A stretch of DNA of 64,000 nt from Allacma fusca. Lineage: Eukaryota > Arthropoda > Collembola > Symphypleona > Sminthuridae. Below are positions 33,846 to 44,600 of the stretch, piece by piece. The DNA is taken from positions 29,437,067 to 29,501,066 of the forward strand of contig OX359245.1 in assembly GCA_947179485.1 (NCBI GenBank), read 5' to 3'. The position numbers and the translations under genes are program-made. Each line of letters begins with the position of its first letter. Positions within the stretch are counted from its first letter, which is position 1. The notes below the pieces were generated by a model. That model made no database searches. It was given only the letters and a program-made list of their open reading frames with translations, and was not told the DNA's origin.

Positions 33846-34656
33846 TCTGGCTGTTGGAGCAAATCACTTGCCGGTAAGTGGTCTCACGCACAGCGGTTGA
33901 ACGACCAATGATTGTGGTAATTCCTGACCAGATCCACGGGCAATTATCCTCACAAAGATGATATATTCATTGTATCTGTAGGTCAGTAAAAATTTTCCAG
34001 GGAGAAAAAAACTGATAAAATTCAAGACTACAGTTCATCCCTTTCTATCATTTAAAGTGTATTTTCTGGAAACATAGTAATTACATACTCTCTTTGCAGC
34101 TGAAGGGTATAGAAGCAGCTTCTGAATGCTTTGCGTGCTATACGAGATAAGAAACAAGCTACATTTACTTTACCTACCCGGAATTCCAGCCAATTGCTGT
34201 TGATTATTGGAAAAATAATGACTTTTTAAATCCTTGTGATAAATCTTTAGAGAATCGCAGTCATTAGCACATTGGCTTGCTTCGATTTTGCTTTTAAGAG
34301 TCACGAAGGTATCTTATAAAGCAAGCTTTTTAAATCGATTCAGAAACTTCACTTCACATTTCTTTAATAATTATTCATGGAGGAATTTGATGACCTATTT
34401 GATATGTTTTCCCAGGCTTGATTCGGAGTATGCTATCGATCGCCATACTCATTGTCAGTCTGGTCTACTTATTCAGCGCATGAGGGTATTAAGCGTTGGA
34501 GCCGATACTTGTCTCTTATCTAATGCCAAAGAACATGTTTGGCCTGTCCTATTCTGAAATACATAGGAGCTTAGAATTTCACAAATAAATTTATCAAAGT
34601 TCCACGCGTAAGAAACATTGTTGTAGGACTTGTGGACATACTTCCTAAGTTTTACA

Positions 34657-35072
34657 TTGAATTTGAAAATCTTTGTTGTGATAGTACTCACCCAAAACCA
34701 GGTAACAGCGGGTGAAAAACTTCCACACATTCAATAATTGTTTTGAATTAGTGGAAGGAACGTGTGTACCTGTAACAATTTAAATGACTGTTAACGTTGA
34801 TGAAATTGAGTATTAACGTCGCTTTATGAATTCTTTTCTGCTCAGTGTAGCTCACTTTATGGATTTTACAGCTTTTAATTTACTAACTACTCCACACGTG
34901 CCCCTCGGATCGTCTCTCCAGGTGAACAATCAAAGAAAACTGCGAGGTCGTTCACTGTCAAATTTAACGACCACTTTGAAATTCCGTCAGCTGAAGACAC
35001 AATCCGTTTGACGTTGATGCTCTTTAACAACTGGAACATTACGACAATGGCATTTTCTCCTGCCCATTACAG
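34657..35072 (+). pseudogene. Relic of the plus-strand RlpA-like gene
   Basis: Exon 1 survives at 34657-34700 as NLKIFVVIVLTQ, preceded by TTG where the intact gene has ATG, and followed by CAG|GTAACA. Exon 2 is present only from about 34888 (CCACACGTGCCCCTCGGATC, equivalent to PHVPLGS) to the terminal TYT region near 35072, with frameshifting indels. The first 30 codons of the domain are deleted, exactly as in the relic at 13409. It stands head-to-head with the intact copy at 33224. Confidence 0.78.
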
Positions 35073-36257
35073 TTTTTTTTTGGGCAAACTACAATTTATT
35101 ATTCAAACAAAATGTCCTATTTACTTCATGTAATACGAGCGTTGTAAATTCCATTGTGAATATTTTTTGGACCTTTCGATTCAAAACTATGCTTCAATAT
35201 AAATACTTCAAACATTGACATTAAACTTGAAACTTCCAGTTAGAACGAATTATGTATATCTTTGTAATTTGACGTTTATGAAATTACGAACGGAGCCGTA
35301 ACCCTGGATTATTTACGGAAAATTAAAAAAAAAATTACAGCCGGAACGCGAAAGATTGCTCGACGGGCAAAGAATCACTGAAAAAAATTATTCATATGGA
35401 CACTTCAATGAAACGAACGAATTGAAGGACATTCGTATTTGGGTTTTTATATAGAATAGAATAAACGTTTTTAAAGAAATTGGTCAAGCAATTATTTGAC
35501 TCCAAGTCAGTAATTTCTTTAGAGGACTAAATTTTGAGAAAATTGAATGACTTTACCGAATCAAGTCAAATGCACATACAGAAATAACCCAACGTATAGA
35601 TATATTTATCCCGAGGAAATATTTAATATCCAACATACTGTTTTCACAATAATTATCTCAATTATGGAGGATTTGTTCGAATGACATTTCAAAACAGGAT
35701 ATTGTATTTCCAACAAAACCATCTATTAAGCCCGAAATTACGAGGTTACCATGTTCAACGTGCACTGGGCTTGCGAAAACAGAAATCATTCGATGGATAA
35801 TTGGATTCAAATCCAGTCTTCGGGATAATCCTTGCCGTAAATACAATCCCTAAACGCAAAGGTAATGACAAAATTGAGTGGATTTTAAGATTTAATACCA
35901 GATGAATTTACCCTCAATTTAGAACAGTTTCAATAAATATACATGTTTCAAAACAAAATCAGTTTGTGTTTCCAACCTTAGAGTTAAAGTCTTCAATACA
36001 TAAAATTGGGAATTCCTGTCTACAGCTAAAAGCTTTCTTTGCTTTCTTTCAAAAGTGCCACTAAAATAGAATTCAATGCCCAAAGAAGGAAATTCATTAA
36101 AGAGGAGACTCTTACTGTGCACTCAATTAGGTTTTCTAAAATAATTTTCCTGGAACGCATTGCTCATCAAAGCAAACCTTACTGGTTGAATTTAAAAACA
36201 AAAATTGATTAAAACCCCAATTTATAGTACTATACGAGTTTTCTCAAAGTTAAAAAT
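35073..36257. other. Spacer between RlpA relic and chemoreceptor gene
   Basis: No gene recognised. Collinear with 13871-14957 over its whole length with moderate divergence. Confidence 0.6.
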
Positions 36258-37553
36258 ATGCAAGGCATAACTGAGCAAGCGTTTAAAAGTTTTACACAAC
36301 ACCGACTAAATATTTGGGAAAAGTTACTGACAGCCCTTTGCATGGAAAATCTATTGTACATAAACTATGTTGCATTTTACTGTTACTCTAAATTTAATAT
36401 TTTGCCTATTGAATTCAGCTGGGAGACGAAAAAAATAAAAGTTACTTCATCAACGCCACGGAGGCTGGTGTACAATTTTTGGGTGTGTAATATAATTTTT
36501 AAGGGAATTTATATGACCGGTGGTTTAATCGTGCTATGGTTTTATCCGGGGAAAGTGATACTGCATTATTTAGCTGTCCATTTAATATTCTTAATTGGGT
36601 GTGTTATGCTTCTCACTTGGAACTATCTTTTCTTTTTTGCGGGGTCACGAGAGGTTGCATTCGTATTTAATTCGCTTCATTCCAACACAACAGGTATCGA
36701 CAAATGAAATAAAAATAATTATACAAATTAATTTGTTAAGGGTGTCAAAATAAATTTGATATTGTAGTAATTAATTGAAATTGTTTGAAATTTTCAAGAT
36801 ACAAAAATAACAAAAATCACAAGGAAAAGAACCAAGCAGGATTTGCTTCTACAAATGATGCCGATATTGCTTACTGGTATCAGTTTCATGTTCACCTTCA
36901 TGCATATTATTGATCCCAGATCAGTCCAGTTCTATTATGCAATGCTGCCAACGAGCTTGAAGACAACTGAAGCTATGATTCTTGTAATCCTTTACGAAGA
37001 TATAGTTATATGCTCTGAAATGAGTGGTGGGACATTCGTTCTTTTTATCTACCTCTCGTTTTTTCAAAGTTGCCAAGACCAAAAAGTATTCGCTCAGAAG
37101 ATACTTAGTGCAAAAAATAAATCTCTCTATTTAAGAATTGTTTATTTCAATAATTTATGTGCAGGCTCTCTATTTGTTTTCAAATTCGTTTGTATAAGTA
37201 TTACAGTCATTGGGTTCTATTTCCTTATCTCATTGCATCATGCTGGGGTTATAACGGCGGGTGTGAGCGTGACATTGAGTTTGTACACATTCGTTCTATA
37301 CACCGTACTTTTTGATAAGGCATTCACACTCCCACAAGACATCCGGGAATTAAAGTTACAAATGATTCTGGAGGTGCAGAAGATTCCGAGGAGACTGGTG
37401 AAGATGGAATTTGAGAAGATGATAAGGAGTATTCCGAGCATTGGTATTCGTTCCGGAAGTTTTCATTACTTTGAGCGCACGTCTACTATTTTGTTTATCC
37501 ATTTTTGTTTTACTGCTATTTGTCAATTAATTATTTCGTCTGTAATACATTAA
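36258..37553 (+). CDS. Seven-membrane chemoreceptor, gustatory-receptor-like (copy 2)
   Basis: Two exons, 36258-36693 and 36799-37553, encode 396 residues; the intron is 105 nt (CAG|GTATCG to TTTTCAAG|AT, phase 1) at the same place as in copy 1. The start ATG at 36258 (MQGITEQAFKSFTQHRLN) is the only one near the aligned N-terminus. The two proteins are near-identical from the first membrane segment onward. The main difference is an in-frame loss of 14 codons in an intracellular loop: copy 1 has SPSERVSEALTRCKSL, copy 2 goes directly from KNKS to LYLRIVYF. The extreme C-terminus also differs (LIISSVIH against LVISFA). Both copies are intact, so the pair is probably functional. Family assignment as for copy 1. 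Confidence 0.65.
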
Positions 37554-38130
37554 ATTTCCGCTATTGTAGTTACCAGGGGATGACAAAATATTTAATATTG
37601 TATGGAGTTGCCAATATTTGTTTATACTGCACATAATAATTATGCTATCCTGGGGAAAATTTAATGATGACAATAAGAAGGGAATGCTATCTAAGGGTAC
37701 GCAAATTTAAGGAAATTTACTGTGGATTACATTTAACAATTTAGTTTCTGGATCAGTTAATTTTGTTATTCTTATTGTGATGCTATATGATACGATTTTA
37801 TCTATTTAGTTAAATCAGCTTTCGCAATTTACTAGTCTTCACAAATGTGGAGTAATATCCATTATTGTAATAAAAGCGCTCCGGACAGTAAAGAAAATTG
37901 CTTAATGAAGTAGCAGTACATTTGAGGAAACCAAAACACAATTTACAAGCATTGATTTAACCATACAAGACCACATTTTCTTTCCTATTACAGCTAGGGT
38001 ACCCCCTAAAATGGGGGTATACCAGACTGTAAATACGAAACCAAAAATTTTTTTTCAAATCGTTAATATAAGCAGTTAGACGTAATCGTAGGTTTACGAC
38101 AGTCGTTTAAGCTAATTGTACCATGGAAAA
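37554..38130. other. Intergenic, no gene
   Basis: 3' flank of the chemoreceptor. 37560-37720 shares short stretches (CCAATAT and GGAATGCTATC) with 16540-16600, 45560-45610 and 50030-50080, suggesting an old dispersed repeat. Nothing coding. Confidence 0.4.
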
Positions 38131-38138
38131 TTCTTAAA

Positions 38139-39028
38139 TAGTACTCGGAACAGTTCAGTTCGATTCAAAATTTGCAGTTCAGTTCAGTTTGAGCAGTGAA
38201 CTGAAACGAAAATTCGGTTTCGGTTCAGTTCAAGTAAAAACAGTTCAGTTCAGTTCAGTTTCACCCGATGAACTGAACTGAATCGGTGAATCAAACAGTT
38301 CAGTCGCAAAGTTTGGTAAACAATAATAATTGCGGGTGTACACACATAGAGCTCCGAATTTAGTCATCCGAGCCAATCCCAGAAAAAACTGATTTTTTCC
38401 CCTCTTAACCTGTTCTTATCGCATTCACCATAACAATTAGTGCACTCGAGAATGCACAAATGATATGCTCTTGATGATGGTAATGCACACTGTAATGGTC
38501 CTGCTTCAGAATCAACGTTTAGTAATCCATTGCTTCCTTTTAGCATTACAGCTTTGGGAGAATTCAGTATCTGCATTTTCTCCTTAGGATTCGTTTAAAT
38601 TTAAATTTTTTTAGCTCCGTAATCAACCCAGAATTTTAAGTACTTGTTGAAGTTTTAAAGAAAACAGTGCGAAATGCAACTTCTTTAGCCCCATGCTTGG
38701 TCCGACAATAGCAATGTCCCATAAAATTATTAAAAGAAAATTTTTGAAATAATAAAGTAATTAAAAAACTTGATTATTCGTTAAATAACTATACATGGGA
38801 ATGACAGATAAGGATGTACGTTGGTAGCGAAATTTCCAGCAAGGAGTACGTTTGCAAACTGTTTGAACTGCAGTTTGCATTACGCGGTTCAGTTCGATTC
38901 AAATACTGAATCGAACTGTTCAGTTCAGTTCAACAGCTGAACTGAACTCGGTTTATAATGAATCAAACTGAACTGAACTGAACCGAATCGGAATTTTTCG
39001 GTTTTGAACTGAACTGGTCCGAGTACTA
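38139..39028. mobile_element. hAT-type non-autonomous element, 890 bp, perfect target duplication
   Basis: The ends are TAGTACTCGGAACAGTTCAG and, from the right, TAGTACTCGGACCAGTTCAG. A perfect 8-bp duplication TTCTTAAA lies at 38131-38138 and 39029-39036. Both subterminal regions are arrays of GTTCAGTTC and its complement, some 100 bp on the left and 130 bp on the right. A 70-codon minus-strand frame in the core has no recognisable domain. Confidence 0.92.
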
Positions 39029-39036
39029 TTCTTAAA

Positions 39037-42000
39037 ATAAGCAGTTCAATAAGCTTTGAGCAATGTCTACCTGTTCATTGTTATAAAAACCTTTACATAA
39101 CTTGCATCATATACAATTTTGATGACAAAAAATGAACCAGAAATTCCATTTGTAATACAGAAAGAAACACCGTCATCACGTCCGAAACTTATTACGCATT
39201 AAGTTCCTAAATGTTAGGTTATTAGTTTGGAATGATTTTGCAAAAACACCGTACAATACTTTATTCCTACCAATTTTGCCGGACTTTTACTGGACTAAAA
39301 CAACACTATCCTGTTTTTTAAATCAACTTTTGTAATAATCAATTTTCACTAATTTTACCAAAAGTTTTATTGCAAGTTAGAAAAATTCACAACAAAATAC
39401 AAACACGTTCATGATCAAATGGTATTTCAAACTGTAAAACTAGCATTTCTCCCAATGACAGCAGTTTACAGACAATATCATTCAAAGATATAATGGACCA
39501 GTATTTTATAAAATCAACAGGTAATTTTATACAAAGTGAGCTGGATTCCTAACTGTAAGTGATATGGGCTACTAATGGGATCTCAAATATTTTATCTAAA
39601 TTATATCAAACAAAACATTCTTAACAAATCGTCTTTTGGTTACTGTACTTATTATTATTTATTATTTTTGAATTAATTTACATTATGTTTGCCTAGCTAT
39701 AACTACACGTACTGTAACAAATATTTTTATCGGTTACTATTTCAAGTGGAAACCAAATCTAAACCAGCACATTGCCTTAATATTTAATAACAATATCAGT
39801 CATTTTACAGTTATTTCATTTGTAGCTATGAGACAATCAATCGAATGTATTGTTATAGGGATGGGGAATCAGAGATATAATATGATGAGTGGGTGTGTGT
39901 GTGTGGCTTGTATGTACACTGCTACGGGGAAGGGGTACTTGCAAGGTGTGAAAGAGTACATGATCAAATAATGTACTGCATGTGAGAGATGAGTCAAACG
40001 CTCATCTCTCCGTAGCTTGTTCTCATTCAAGAGTTAGCTTCATTATCTCGGATCTAATTCCTAATGTCTTCTCATACAGGTTCACTCTCGTTTATATATA
40101 ATTCCAATAATAGTGCAGAGTAAGCATTATCTTACTTACTTGATTACACAATGTCAGATGTCTCATACCAAATACTATTCGATTAGCTTACACATTTTAC
40201 AGGATGATTTCATTTCAGTGTTACAATAAAATTATGTCGTAACAGCATATTATCTTGATCTAAGGTCATTTTTGTTCTGATCTTCACTCCTAAACTTAAC
40301 TTGAAACAATAAACACACTTATCTTTTGTGATTCTTTGGGAGTCATTATATATATTTTAAGTTGGGAACTATTCATTGGGCCGCTAAACAGTTCCTTATA
40401 TTACATACATATGCATTTCAATAATGGTCAATATAGATGGGAAAATTGAGTTCCTTTGGGTCTGGGTATTTAATCCACTCAGTGTACATATCTCAACCAC
40501 TCAGACGTTTAATAACCGAAAAAAACACTGAGTATGTCATAGGTGTGAAGACAGCTGCCTGCACTTACTGTAGAACTGATCACGAATTACCTGGAAACGT
40601 GGTAGTTTGAACTATTGTTCAATCGCTAGTTACAGGCGAGACACCTAAATACATATGTAACTAATCGTCGATTTGCAAGACAAATTAATGGGACAATTGA
40701 GTAGTGGCAGTAATTTTCTATCACATTGTACACCTTCAATGACTGATTATGGATCGACTTCTACATGAGAATACTGATACAATAAGTAAAGTGGGGACAT
40801 ACATATGCAGATTTCGTCTAATAGTTGAAGAACAATATTATATAAAAGTTTATATTCCCTAGTTTATAAGAAGGGTTTTGCAAACCAAACTTATTTTCCG
40901 CATTTTTTACAAAACCTTTTCTCCAATTTTTCGGAAATCAAATCCAGGTTCTGCGTTAAAAATTCGTGCGTTAAAAATTATCCTCACTATTTGTTAATGC
41001 TGTGTTCGCAGACAATATTTTTCGGAAAAAAACTGAAAGTTAAAAGCAGCACATCCCCGGCCAAAAATTGTTTTCAAAACAGCGTTTGAGGTTAGTGAGT
41101 ATCAATGTTTATAGAAATTCCCGGGGGCTATCAAAATGGTCCTAGGTTGAAAAGAGTGCTTGTATGACTTGAAAAAAGAGAGCAACGTTGGCGGAAACCA
41201 ACTTCAAACAAAGAAAATCAAGAAAGATACAGAAAACCAATATTTTCTGTTATTTCAATCTCACTAAGATTAAACCGAATTTCTTGACAATTCTGAATAT
41301 TTATGCTGCTATTAAAGTGTATATTTTGGCAATTAATTAGAATCCAATGTTTTCTATTCAAAATTTAAGGTCTGTGAGTGTAAATATATGGAGCAATATT
41401 AAAACAAAAAAGTTTTTTTCGTATTTAAATTGGTTTCAGTGAAATACTTTTTTATTATAAATAGCAAGCTTTCGAACAACTACGTTCATCTTCGGGCTAT
41501 TTACAACTAAATTATAAACTTCTAAACTAACTTATTTTTTAAATAGTAATGTTTTACAAAAAACTAAAACAATAAATCACAATTACATTTTATTATTATT
41601 ATTAATAAAAAACAATTTATTGTTAATTAAAATAATTCGGAATATTATTTGTCTCAGAATTGTGCTTCTTGATACCGCAACTTTTCAACCAGGAAGATAC
41701 TACAACAAGGTAACCAAGTATTTAATTCGTTACCACAATAACATTGAAATATTTTCATGAAAATTTGGAAAGATTACAAATCCTTTATTTTGTATTATTT
41801 GTATTTTTGAACAAGATTAAAACTTAAGTTTCTCATCTCAAAACATATTTGAGTACATCTTTCCATTAGCCTTTCTTAAACATATAATTACATAACTTAC
41901 TCTATTCACTATAAGATGCAAAAATAAAAAAACATCAACTTCATCACACATAAAACGCATTAAAAAATAGGATACCATTATTTGCATCTACATAATTTTC

Positions 42001-42095
42001 AATGACAAAATATCCATTCATTAAAATTACGACTCGTGTCTGTCAGTTCTGAGTCACTTCAATAATTTGGCATTTTTTTCTAATTCCAATTGTTC
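39037..42095. repeat. Spacer composed of unit flanks
   Basis: No gene recognised. 39280-39500 aligns with 31780-32200, 39850-40500 with 30425-31100, 40570-40740 with 18285-18450 and 41050-41220 with 32440-32620. A GT microsatellite lies at about 39890-39905. 41400-41990 is very AT-rich without recognisable content. Confidence 0.6.
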
Positions 42096-42555
42096 TCAAA
42101 CAACTGTGTAAGTGCAGGGGAAAATGCCACTGTCATGTTGCTCCAGTTGTCCAAATGCCCCATATGTCAAATCGATTGTGTCTTCGGCCGGCGCACTCCC
42201 AAGACGATCGTTAACTCTGACCGTGATTGACCTCCCAGTTCTCTGATTGGTCACCTGGAGAACAGATCCGAGCGGAACGTGTGGAGTGGTAGCACAAGCC
42301 AGAGCGTTTGCATTGAAAGGCTCTCCATTTGCTGTCTGTGATCCAGTTTCGCCAGCTGATCCGTAAAATGAGCATTTAGCTGCAATCATGTTAAAAATGT
42401 CCCAATTAAATTCCGATTCATTAGACGCAAACGAAGAAAACAAATTCAAAAGTGGTACTTTGGAAAATATGTATCAAAAATTGTCAGGAATAAATACCTG
42501 CAAAACAGAGAGTAATTTGTGTGAGAGCGAGTACAACAAATATTTTGAAAACCAT
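42096..42555 (-). CDS. Secreted RlpA-like double-psi beta-barrel protein, minus member of an intact divergent pair
   Basis: Two exons on the minus strand (42555-42498, 42379-42096; intron 118 nt, phase 1, GTATT donor, TTGCAG acceptor) encode 113 residues. The signal peptide is MVFKIFVVLALTQITLCFA; the 94-residue mature domain is identical at the protein level to that of the divergent gene at 44134, although the two DNA copies differ at synonymous sites. The domain order and motifs are as in the other copies (TANGE, NALACA, PLG, GRSITVRVNDR, FPCTYTVV). Complete identity of the mature proteins despite divergent signal peptides and introns indicates either purifying selection or gene conversion limited to exon 2. 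Confidence 0.9.
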
Positions 42556-42714
42556 ACTGTTTTTCGAAAGTGTTTAAATAACTGTAATGCTACAATTTCC
42601 TTTGAAGTTTGACGATGCTTTTCGGATATAAGAAGATGTTTTTTGCTACTTTGTTGTATGTCTATATCCGCAGATGTATTCCCTTGGAATGAGCAAACAA
42701 TACAGGGCTTTTCA

Positions 42715-42724
42715 TATTTATATA
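42715..42724 (-). promoter_or_regulatory. TATA box of the RlpA-like gene at 42096
   Basis: Minus-strand TATATAAATA, about 160 nt upstream of the ATG; the best TATA match among the copies. The conserved block CACACGCACAGCGGTTGAACG follows upstream at 42763-42783. Confidence 0.6.
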
Positions 42725-42729
42725 GCTGT

Positions 42730-44133
42730 CTGTTGGGGTAAAGTCTTTGCCGGTAAATGGTCACACGCACAGCGGTTGAACGACCAAAGATTATGATATC
42801 TCTTGATAATTTCCCCCTCAATCACCCTCACAAAGATGACATACTCATTACATCTATAGGTCAGTAAAAAAATTTCCAGCGTCAAAAGAACTGATAGGGC
42901 TCAATCCCTAAAGACCGTCTCATTCTGTAATCTTTCAAGGAACATAATTACTAGACGCTGGAGTGTGCAAATGCATGCAGCAGCAAATACATTGTATTAA
43001 TCTTGTCGCAACGTCTTGCGTGCAATACTAGATAAGAAAGAAGCCGATTTGATTTGACCTGTCTGGAATTCCAGCCAATTGTGCGTTCATTATCGAATGG
43101 AAAAATATAGGGGTGATCTCTCGTGAAAATCTCGGTGATTAAACGCTTTGAGGAATGCAGTCATTAGAACATTTGCTATGTGCAGTTCATTATCTTCGAT
43201 TTAGAGCACAATATATTGGGGCTATTTATGCTTTGCTGATGCTTTAAGTACATCATTTTTATGAAGTTGATTTTACTTCGATTAACAACTTTTTAAATTT
43301 TGTACTATGCTTGGGATATTACATGTACATTGGAAATTCAGTTGCGAGTACAAGATATTACTAAGGACACAATTATAGGGTTTAACTTGGCACTTCACCC
43401 TTGAAATGATATGTCCTAAAGATGTAAGGCAAGATTGAAGAAAAACATTTATTTATTTTAACTACAAAATTTTAAAGAAATTCATATACTTTGGCTCACA
43501 TATATTTGGTGATCCGTGTTATAAAAGTAGTTAAATCTTTATGCAGTTTGAAGAAGAAAGACGATAATCTGACATATAAGTAGGATCTTCAAAATAGATT
43601 AGGTTGTTTTTTTAATGTTAATTTTTTAATTTCATGAAATGGGGTGTACTAACCATACTGTACCTCTCATCTCGTATCTAATATATACAATAGAACATGA
43701 ATGTTCCTAAGAAACCCGTAGCTTCGTGATACACTTGTGCATTTTCGCTGAAGGTAATTTAGATTGCAGAATGAGCTGACCTTGATGACTTGATCTCATT
43801 CAGTTTTTCCATATTTCCACGGAAAATTTTTCAAGCCCATAATTTCTACCGACCGTCACATAACTACAAGTATCTACCTATAATTGCTTGTAGAGATGGT
43901 CAGGAAATACCGCCATCGTAGAAATAGATTCGTCGTTCAACCAACCTAACAGAGGACATTTACCCGCAAATGTTTCGCAGAAGCCACAAAACGTATAAAT
44001 GTGTAATCCTGTTTGGACTGTCCCATTCTAAAATACTTTGTCTAGAAGAGTGAACAACTAATTTTACCAAAGTTTCGTATTTGTGAAAAATCATTGTAAT
44101 ATCTTTAGTCAAATATTTCCCATAACTTTGACT
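42730..44133. other. Region between the divergent RlpA-like genes
   Basis: No gene recognised. The left 230 bp are the conserved promoter block of minus-strand copies. The last 150 bp (TTTGGACTGTCCCATTCTAAA onward) align with sequence ahead of the plus-strand relics at 13270 and 34530, so they are likely the promoter side of the plus-strand gene. No clear TATA box was found for the latter. Confidence 0.5.
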
Positions 44134-44600
44134 ATGAATTCTAAAATCTTTTTATTTATAGCGCTCACCCAAATAAGTACATCTCTTGCAGGTACAAAGG
44201 ATTCTATACGTTCATTATTTTTTGGAATAGAGTGCTCGAGAGAGTACCGGCAGTAATATTAGATTACAGAATTCACAATTACGTTGCTAATTTTGATTGT
44301 TATAAATCTTTTTTAGCTAAATGCTCATTTTACGGATCAGCTGGCGAAACTGGATCACAGACAGCGAATGGAGAGCCCTTCAATGCAAACGCTCTGGCTT
44401 GTGCTACCACTCCACACGTTCCACTCGGATCTGTTCTCCAGGTGACCAATCAGAGAACTGGGAGGTCAATCACGGTCAGAGTGAACGATCGTCTTGGGAG
44501 TGCGCCGGCCGAAGACACAATCGATTTGACATATGGGGCATTTGGTCAACTGGAGCAACACGACAGTGGCATTTTCCCCTGCACTTACACAGTTGTTTGA
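44134..44600 (+). CDS. Secreted RlpA-like double-psi beta-barrel protein, plus member of the divergent pair
   Basis: Two exons, 44134-44191 and 44317-44600 (intron 125 nt, donor GTACAAAG, acceptor TTTTTTAG, phase 1), encode 113 residues. The signal peptide is MNSKIFLFIALTQISTSLA; the mature domain has the full barrel motif set and three Cys. Bacterial-type pattern TANGE, NAL, LPLG-like HVPLG, VTN, GRS and VNDR argues for an origin from a bacterial RlpA/papain-inhibitor-type gene. The spliceosomal intron exactly at the signal-peptide boundary shows it is a resident eukaryotic gene. A longer reading frame starting at 44232 includes intron sequence and lacks the signal peptide, so it was not used. 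It is the only intact plus-strand copy; the homologous genes in the two other units are relics. Confidence 0.9.

Noticed and set aside
25444-44600. Bacterial contamination as the source of the RlpA-like genes
   Set aside because: All copies have spliceosomal introns at the same phase, AT-rich eukaryotic flanks, and are interleaved with LINE and hAT insertions.
44232-44600. Intronless 122-residue version of the plus-strand RlpA-like protein
   Set aside because: Its N-terminus is intron sequence; exon 1 at 44134 with a signal peptide and matching phase is the better start.
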